Assembly (NCBI RefSeq): GCF_030272615.1
Contig: NC_081413.1
Span: 184,369,451-184,433,450, forward strand
DNA: 64,000 nucleotides
Direction: 5' to 3'
Source: Cryptomeria japonica
Lineage: Eukaryota > Streptophyta > Pinopsida > Cupressales > Cupressaceae
Below the pieces are notes generated by a model. That model did no database searches, had not been told where the DNA came from, and saw only the letters and a program-made list of their open reading frames with translations. Below are positions 57,630 through 64,000 of this stretch, piece by piece. Position 1 is the stretch's first letter, and every line of letters begins with the position of its first letter. The position numbers and the translations under genes were made by a program.

Positions 57630-58505
57630 TGATGTTGTTTATATAGATTTTTAACATAGAAGGGGTGAGGATTTAAGCTCAAGTTTTGATTGATAGTCAA
57701 CTGAGATTGATTGATCAGTGAAGTAGTCATGATTGATTTGTTAGCTCATTTGATTGATTGTTAACATGATTGATTGGAGAGCAAACTCAATTGATTCACT
57801 AGTAGACTGAATAGACTAGCTAGTTGAATGAATAGATGGATTAGAAGACTGAATTGATTGGAGAGATAAGTGGATTGATTGATTAGTTAAAAAAGATGAT
57901 TTGGAGTGAAAAGGGGGAGATTGAAGAGTTAACTGAGTTAACTAATTAGTCAAATAATTTGATCAATCAGTTATGATTTCAACATGTGTTGTAGGATATT
58001 GGAATTGAATTTGATTTTCATTTTCAATTTGGATTTGAATTTGGACTTTCGAATGCTAAATTGCACATGAAATTTATTGAAATTTAGATTTGGTGAAATG
58101 TGAATTTGATGAACTGGTATTAGATGAAATTAATTAAAATTCACATTTGGGGAAATGTGAATTTGAGAGAAATGAAATTATTTAAAATTTGAATTTGGGG
58201 AATTGGAAGAATAAGTTAATTAATTTAAATGAAACAATTTAAACATTAGAAGTAAAATTAATGAAATAATAAATATTATTTAATTAAGGGAATTAATCAT
58301 AATTAATTAAATAAATAATATTTAATTAATATTTAGAAAAGGGTTAATTGATTAATTAATTAAGGAACAAAAATTGAATAATTAGTAATGTTGAAGGGTG
58401 ATGATTAGAAGAAATAATTACTTTAATTAAATAATTAAATAATTAATTAATTAATTAGGACAAATAATTAGTACATGATGAAAAAGACATTTTTTAGTGT
58501 CTACA
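57630..58505 (-). repeat. Probable 3' LTR end of a second gypsy element
   Basis: At 58505 the plus strand reads GTGTCTACA followed by TTTGCCCCTCTTTG. On the minus strand this is a polypurine tract CAAAGAGGGGCAAA followed by TGTAGACAC, the same layout as at 24592. A minus-strand TATATAA at about 57638 could be its promoter. The other LTR boundary was not found. I chose 57630 only as the limit of supported sequence. GATTGATT-rich simple sequence fills 57690-57960. Confidence 0.45.
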
Positions 58506-58519
58506 TTTGCCCCTCTTTG
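58506..58519 (-). promoter_or_regulatory. Probable polypurine tract
   Basis: CAAAGAGGGGCAAA on the minus strand sits directly before a TGTAGACAC terminus. Confidence 0.5.
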
Positions 58520-61178
58520 ACACAATGTCGAAATGACGTTGTTTCAAAAAAAATGATTTTTTTTTTGCCCCAGTATGCCCTAGTGATAATAGGGTATAAT
58601 GCCCTCTCAAGAGATTGTTTGTGCATTGAAGGAATGAATGATCTCTCAAAAGAAGAAGAATGTTAGATGAACGATGAAGAATGATTAATTTATGACATGA
58701 ATGAGTTTGATTAGAGAAAAGAAATGGTTAGAATGATTTATAGATTGATTGAATGATAAGATTGATAGGATTGATGGGATTGATGAGATTGATTTGATTG
58801 AGAGATTGATCAAATTGATAAAGATAAAGTCTGGTTTCAGGAAGGGCACATCTTGTATAAGACAAAGATGATCAAAATGTCTGATTTCAGGAAGCATACA
58901 TCCTATGTAAGACAAATGATAGATGATTGTGTCTGGTTTCAGGAAGGGCTAATCCTATAAAAGACAAGTTATAGATGAAAATATGATGAAAGTGTAGAAT
59001 AATTGATTGATAGATAGAATAGTTGATATGAGAAAATGATAGAATCATAGATGAGAATATTGGAATTAAGTGATGAGAGAGATCATGTTAGATGAAAGTA
59101 TGATTGGAAAGATTGATCAAGTTGATCAAAGAAAAGATACTTGATGAGAGAGTGATCTTGATTGATACAATCAACATGATGAGATAAAAAATAACTAGTA
59201 AGAAATGAAATGATATGATTGATGATGAATAAACTTTTTGTTTTTATTCATAGTGCAATACATTATCATCATTAAGCCTTATTATATAACAATGAAGCAT
59301 TGTACATCAAGGTATAAGGAACCAAGATGTATAGATATCTCATTGCAAGAAACAAACATGTAGCAAACAAGGAATGAACCCTCCATTCTAGGAATTTAAC
59401 TAGGGGTCAAGGTATGCATGGCATTCACAAGCTGAATGCTCCTATCACAAATACCCACTAGAGCGATTTCCCAAGAACTTCATTGGTTCACACCAAAAAA
59501 CCACAAACAAATTAAAGGATCATGCAATCATGGCTCCTCAAGTCACTTTTTGGACATCCTTGAGTAGCATAGAAATATGATCTTTGCCAATTGATAAAAG
59601 ATAAAACCAAATTAGACAAAATTCAGTAGCTAAACTGACTGTGCCTTTGCTTTGATTTGTTTTATGTGATGGTTGATAATGTCTAGTTTCAGAAGTTTTG
59701 GACCCCGTTTAAGACTGATCAGTCTGGTTTTGAGTGTATCCGATTCTGTCTAAGACATGATAATGATCATGTTGATGTGGATATCAACGATTTATAAGAC
59801 TTGATCAAGTTTGGTTGCAAATTTTTTATAAGATAGTTATATCCTTTGTTTAACTTCGTGTGAAGTGTTTGCTGGATATCCACTAGGGTATTTGTTTCTC
59901 ACGAGGCATTTTATTGCAAGTTTTGATTATTTTTTGATTTTTAGTTTGTTTTGAGTTTTTACATGTTTAGGGTTTTGTGGATCATTTTTTTGATGTTTTT
60001 TTATTTTATTGGTTTTCGATTGTTTTTGGTATTTGTTCAGGATCTTTTCTGATTTTTAGGATTTTTTCAAGACTTTTTCTGATTTTTAGGATTTTTTCAG
60101 TTATGCCTGCAAATATGAAGACCTAGGATGATATCATGATGATGCATATGGAGACAATGAATTTTTCGATATGATTTATGCTAGTGCAAGATGCAAGATG
60201 AAGATACAGTTCCTATTCGAACAAGGGTGAGTGTATGCATATTCATTTTGAAATGCACTTATTGAATTAAAGGTGTGAAACATTTCAGAGATAGGAGTTC
60301 AATCCATTCTCATAAGACCTTATACCATCCAACCTAACACACTATGTAACCAAGACTTATGAATGGAGGCGCGAAAAAATTCTCCATAAATTCTTGAAAC
60401 TTTGATCTCCTTTTGCCCATGTGTGTGCAATGAATTTATGCTGACTCTTATAACCATTAAAGACCCTTGGAATCCTATGTGACTAGCTATGTGAGTTATT
60501 CCGACTTCAAAAGCATCCTGGATAGAGCCTTTCTACCAGTTAGATGTTGATAGCCTTGATGAAGTTATACACTGTAATCTCTCAAATTGCTCCATTGTCA
60601 ACAGGCATCCATAGCCCTGATGGAGTTAGTCGCATGTTCCCTAAGTCAAGATTTTATGGCATATTTTTGCATGATATTTCAGCTATATATCTGTTCTATT
60701 TTGCCTTGAGATGGATATTGCATGACTTTTCTTTTTTTATTTTCTTGCGTTGACTTGTAATTAATAAAACCTACTTGGGTATGATAATTACAATGACTTT
60801 GAAGTAGAATTTTGGATTTTTCACTAGACCCATGACCAACTAGGTATCTGTAATGACTTAGAGCTATTGATTAATGTTTGAGATATATAGCAATCATTAG
60901 ACTTTGGGTAACAAGGCTCAATAGTGAAACCTCTAAACAACCATGGATAAAGCTCAATCATAAGATGATTGTGAAGATAAATGACTAAAGACATCCTAAA
61001 GACTTCATGGACAAATATCTAGGAAATGAGACTACCTTCTCTCCTCTTAGTGCATACAGGTGAATATCTTAGACAATCGCCTTGTTTTATTGATGCAACT
61101 ATATGAGAAAACCGTAATGATATGCAGCTATATGTTATGCAATTTAAAATTTAAACTAACCAAAATTTTAGATGTAAT
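58520..61178. other. Non-coding interior of the second gypsy-like element
   Basis: No pol domain is visible on either strand. The stretch contains a T-run with TTGCCCC, GATTGAT-rich simple repeats, TTTTTGATTTTTAG-like T-rich repeats near 59930-60100 and weak ORFs. It lies between the probable polypurine tract and a long degenerate frame. Confidence 0.4.
58829..58975. repeat. Three ~50-bp direct repeats
   Basis: GTCTGGTTTCAGGAAGGGC begins at 58829 and 58931, with the variant GTCTGATTTCAGGAAGCAT at 58879. Each is followed by CATCCTATGTAAGACAAA or similar. A more distant relative occurs around 59680-59760. Confidence 0.8.
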
Positions 61179-62155
61179 TTATTTTAAGGTGGATGTTGTT
61201 ATTGGGTCGGTATCAATTTTGTGTAGATAATTCATTGGTCTTTGTTTGAAGGGTCAGATAAACCTATCCTTTTCAATAGGATATTCAACTTGGTGTATTT
61301 CATGTACAATTTTTTCTATGGCCTCATTATTTTCAAACCAATTCAGCTATGGTAGATCTTCTTGCCCCCAGTCTTTCAAGTGTGGGTGTATGAGACAAAT
61401 AGATTTTGGTTTCGAAGTTATGACATGAGCGGGCACTATGCATGTTTTTATTGATGCACTTGAAGAGTATGATAAAGGCAACCAGGTGTTGATCTCATTA
61501 GCAAGTGTTAAGCCTATTTATGTCACTATATTTGCATTTGATGATGGCACACATACAATTATCAACAAGTTACCCAGTGTAGTATGATCTAGATTGGTGA
61601 CTTCATTGATAAGGGGTTCATGAACAACTTGTGTAGAGACATTGCGATCATGAAGGAGAGTAGGAGAAATGGTAAGTTCATTTGAGAGGGAATATTGTGA
61701 GGAACCTGGATGATTATGATATGGAAATGAAGGAATGGAGGGATCTTGATCAAGATCTATAGAAACAATGGGATCTTGTTTAGGACATGAAGGTGAAGGG
61801 ATGCTTTGATCTTGACTCAGAAAGAAATTATTATGAAGGATGGAAGGGATGTACTGATCTTTCTTGAGAGGTGGATGTTGGATGGGACTTGAAAGAACAT
61901 CTTGCTCTTGAAAAACAAGGGTGTTATTATGAGTGGAATAGAAAAGAATGAGGGGATCATCATAATATTCTTGATAGGTGGAGTCTTGATAAAAAATTGG
62001 GTAGGATGGAGGGGCTTGTCCTTGATCTTGATTTATTTCACGATGAATTTATTTTGATTTTGGATCATCCTCTTCACACGTGGAAGGAGTTTGAATGAGA
62101 TTCTCTAAAGTGGGTTTTCTTGGAAATGGAATAGATGGAGGCATTGGATCTTGAA
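61179..62155 (-). pseudogene. Long degenerate frame, Gln/Pro/Asp-rich
   Basis: A single minus-strand frame of about 325 codons carries only four internal stops, near 62057, 61519, 61346 and 61252. The first half repeats QDP and QDQ motifs (SQDQSIPSPSCPKQDP, DLDQDPSIPSFPYHNHP). The second half looks folded (SYSSSASIKTCIVPAHVITS, CLIHPHLKDWGQEDLP, EKIVHEIHQVEYPIEKDRF). The frame has few Met codons, so simple ORF scans miss it. I do not recognise the family. Upstream of a probable minus-strand gypsy 3' end, a gag-region or extra protein of a non-autonomous gypsy element is the likeliest reading. Confidence 0.5.
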
Positions 62156-62323
62156 TTTATGAAGCACGGATGGGACTAGCATCTTGACTTGGATTAGACT
62201 AAATTTTTATTATGGGTAGACTTTGGAAGATTATGTTATTGGATAAAGATGGTGTGGACTACTCTTATGTGACTTCAAGGGATGATGAAATGGTGGATAG
62301 ATATGGTTGGTTTGTGATAGTTC

Positions 62324-63839
62324 TGATACTTAATATAAGTACAGATCCAATAGCCAACAAGATGAGAGGGGGGGGGTGAATCATACAAACTTAATCATCC
62401 ATAAAAACATCAGATTCAACCTCGGTAACATATATATCAGTAATATAACCAAAACTATTAAACATGCAAACTCAAAAGCATATGAACAATATAAACCTCA
62501 TAACACCAGATTTAACGTGGAAACCCAAATAGGGAAAAACCATTGTGGGATTTTGGACCCACTAAGAAATATACTCTTCTAGAGTATTCTCGGTTAAAAG
62601 CAAATCCTGTTAAAGATTACAAACACATTGCTAGATGTGACCCGGTTAAGGGATTTCCCTCAGATCTGTTAGGATCTTCACTTTGTTAGAAGTGACCTTC
62701 TTAAAGGATTTCAAACACTCAATCAGAATGTCACCTTGCTAGAGGGTTTACATATAAGACTGTTAAGTCCACTCGGTTAAGAGATTTTCTGTCACTTTCA
62801 CAAAATAATAGTAATAAAAATCTATCTGCAACTTCACATCTAAAATGCTAAAGCAGATTCCTATTTGTTCAATACAATCTAGACATAGAACTAATCTTGT
62901 CTATCTGCTGGGCTTCTATACTTTGTTATTCTAATAGGTCTTCAAGCTTCTGTTCTTGGTAATCACTATGTAGCATCCCTGTGCATACACTTGCCCGCAT
63001 ACATTGTTTATCAATAGTTTCCTATTTATAAACAATTAGGTAACCGCTTAATCTCCTTGATCACATTTCCCATGATCAATCATAGCCATCAGATCTTCAA
63101 TCTTGTCCAGGTTCAATGCATCTTTCGATCTCAAAATGTTTTACCCCGCCTTGGAACTTGCATAATAGTCTTGGAACTTGTGCCAGGGTATTGCGGTTCC
63201 ATCTGAGCTGTAGATCTTCATGCCAACTTTCCATTGCCTTAGATTCATTAACAAACTTCTTCCATGACTCACCAATCATTTTATCCGCTCCAGCTCATCA
63301 ACTTCCTTCATTAAATACCGAATGTAAACATTTAATGCATTCTGTTATAGCTCGGTTACAACTTGGTAACAACTCGGTGAATACTAAACTCCACTCGGTA
63401 GACATTTCACCTTCATTAATAGATAGCGATAACCTTAGGGTTTACCGACTAGGTTCTTTGCTTGATAACATAGTATAGTATTAACCTTTACAATTTAAAA
63501 CATACGTATGATGTTAAAACAATCTAAAACATCATGATCTCATCATTGTCTGACTCGGTAGTAGTTGCCCATTGAATACCTTATTCATCCCCTTATTCAT
63601 CATATTCTTTCCTATGTCTTTTACCAACATCTTTATAATCTTCATATCATACTTCTCAAGATATGGCAACATCATACTGAATTAGAAAATCAATTTCTTG
63701 ACATCAATGACAAAATAATAATATCAAGATAGTAAAACATCTTTAATCAGTTATATCCATAATCATCAACAACCTTCTCAATATCCTTAAGAAATGCCAA
63801 CAATCTTTCATTGTCTGTTATAATGCAATATTTCCAACA
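62324..63839 (-). repeat. 3' LTR of another copia element, running off the window
   Basis: The right end is firm: TTTCCAACA followed by a minus-strand polypurine tract. The left end is uncertain, TGATAC at 62324 being the nearest plausible TG. The LTR is related to the outer copia LTR: it shares GAGAGGGGGGGGGTGAATC near its start and the bipartite AACGTGGAAACCC...GGGAAAAACC motif at 62514-62541. It is about 1.5 kb, and the element's coding part lies beyond 64000. Confidence 0.7.
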
Positions 63840-63852
63840 ATCTCCCCCTTTG
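63840..63852 (-). promoter_or_regulatory. Polypurine tract
   Basis: The minus strand reads CAAAGGGGGAGAT, within TGCCATCAATGCCAAAGGG, directly before the LTR. It matches the outer copia element's tract at 13388. Confidence 0.85.
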
Positions 63853-64000
63853 GCATTGATGGCAAAACGAATTGATTTGACTTTAAAAGATTCGGATTGC
63901 TGTGATTCTGAAATGCCGAAATGCTCTCCCCATACATTAGACTTCTCCTCATTTTTTCAGTCTTCTTCCCAATCTGTAGTCTGCTCAGTTTTCTCTTAGT

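Noticed and set aside
1-64000. CRISPR array, rRNA or tRNA genes, bacterial operons
   Set aside because: No regular repeat-spacer structure, no tRNA cloverleaf with a conserved TTCGA arm, and no rRNA core sequence were seen. The tRNA-like words present are retrotransposon primer sites.

Overview
This window looks like intergenic DNA from a large plant genome. A gymnosperm such as a conifer is plausible, judging from the very long LTRs, heavy nesting and low gene density, but the sequence does not prove it. I found no intact host gene, rRNA, tRNA or CRISPR array. Almost everything recognisable is LTR retrotransposon or tandem repeat, and every element-encoded protein is broken.

Layout. 1-1680 is a pyrimidine-rich minisatellite of roughly 116-bp units. 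1680-3900 holds degenerate telomere-like DNA, a perfect 16-bp palindrome, a 3 x 40-bp repeat and an unrecognised pseudogene. 3897-7962 is a plus-strand, non-autonomous LTR element of copia type that carries coiled-coil-like pseudo-ORFs and no pol. About 7985-12020 is an array of some 11 units of ~350 bp. 12135-52634 is a four-part nest described below. 52640-58500 is mostly anonymous AT-rich DNA with a foldback and a few weak ORFs. 58505 onward looks like the 3' end and interior of another minus-strand gypsy element that has a long degenerate frame. 62324-63839 is the 3' LTR of a further minus-strand copia element that continues past the window.

The nest, outermost first. (1) A minus-strand copia element occupies 12135-52634, with 1,253-bp LTRs and target duplication CTAAG. 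(2) A 4,515-bp TG...CA segment flanked by GATAA, probably a solo LTR, splits its RNase H at 14036-18550. (3) A 29-kb minus-strand Ty3/gypsy element of the Tat type (22929-51930, 1,663-bp LTRs, duplication CCTAT) sits at the TATA box of its 5' LTR. (4) Inside the gypsy element, three Tork/Tnt1-like copia copies lie head to tail and share four 885-bp LTRs (25444-41655). Their period is exactly 5,109 bp and a single CCCTG duplication flanks the whole array.

The most interesting component is a plus-strand gene inside the gypsy element, antisense to its gag-pol. It encodes a plant mobile domain (aminotransferase-like) protein with an acidic C-terminal region. It appears to be spliced, and the copia array landed in its first intron, in the middle of a 19-bp minisatellite. 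The gypsy gag-pol is one continuous frame until a late frameshift. It is interrupted only by nonsense codons, several of them CGA to TGA or CAG to TAG, which fits decay of methylated DNA. In the copia array, five nonsense changes separate the three otherwise collinear 1,347-residue frames.
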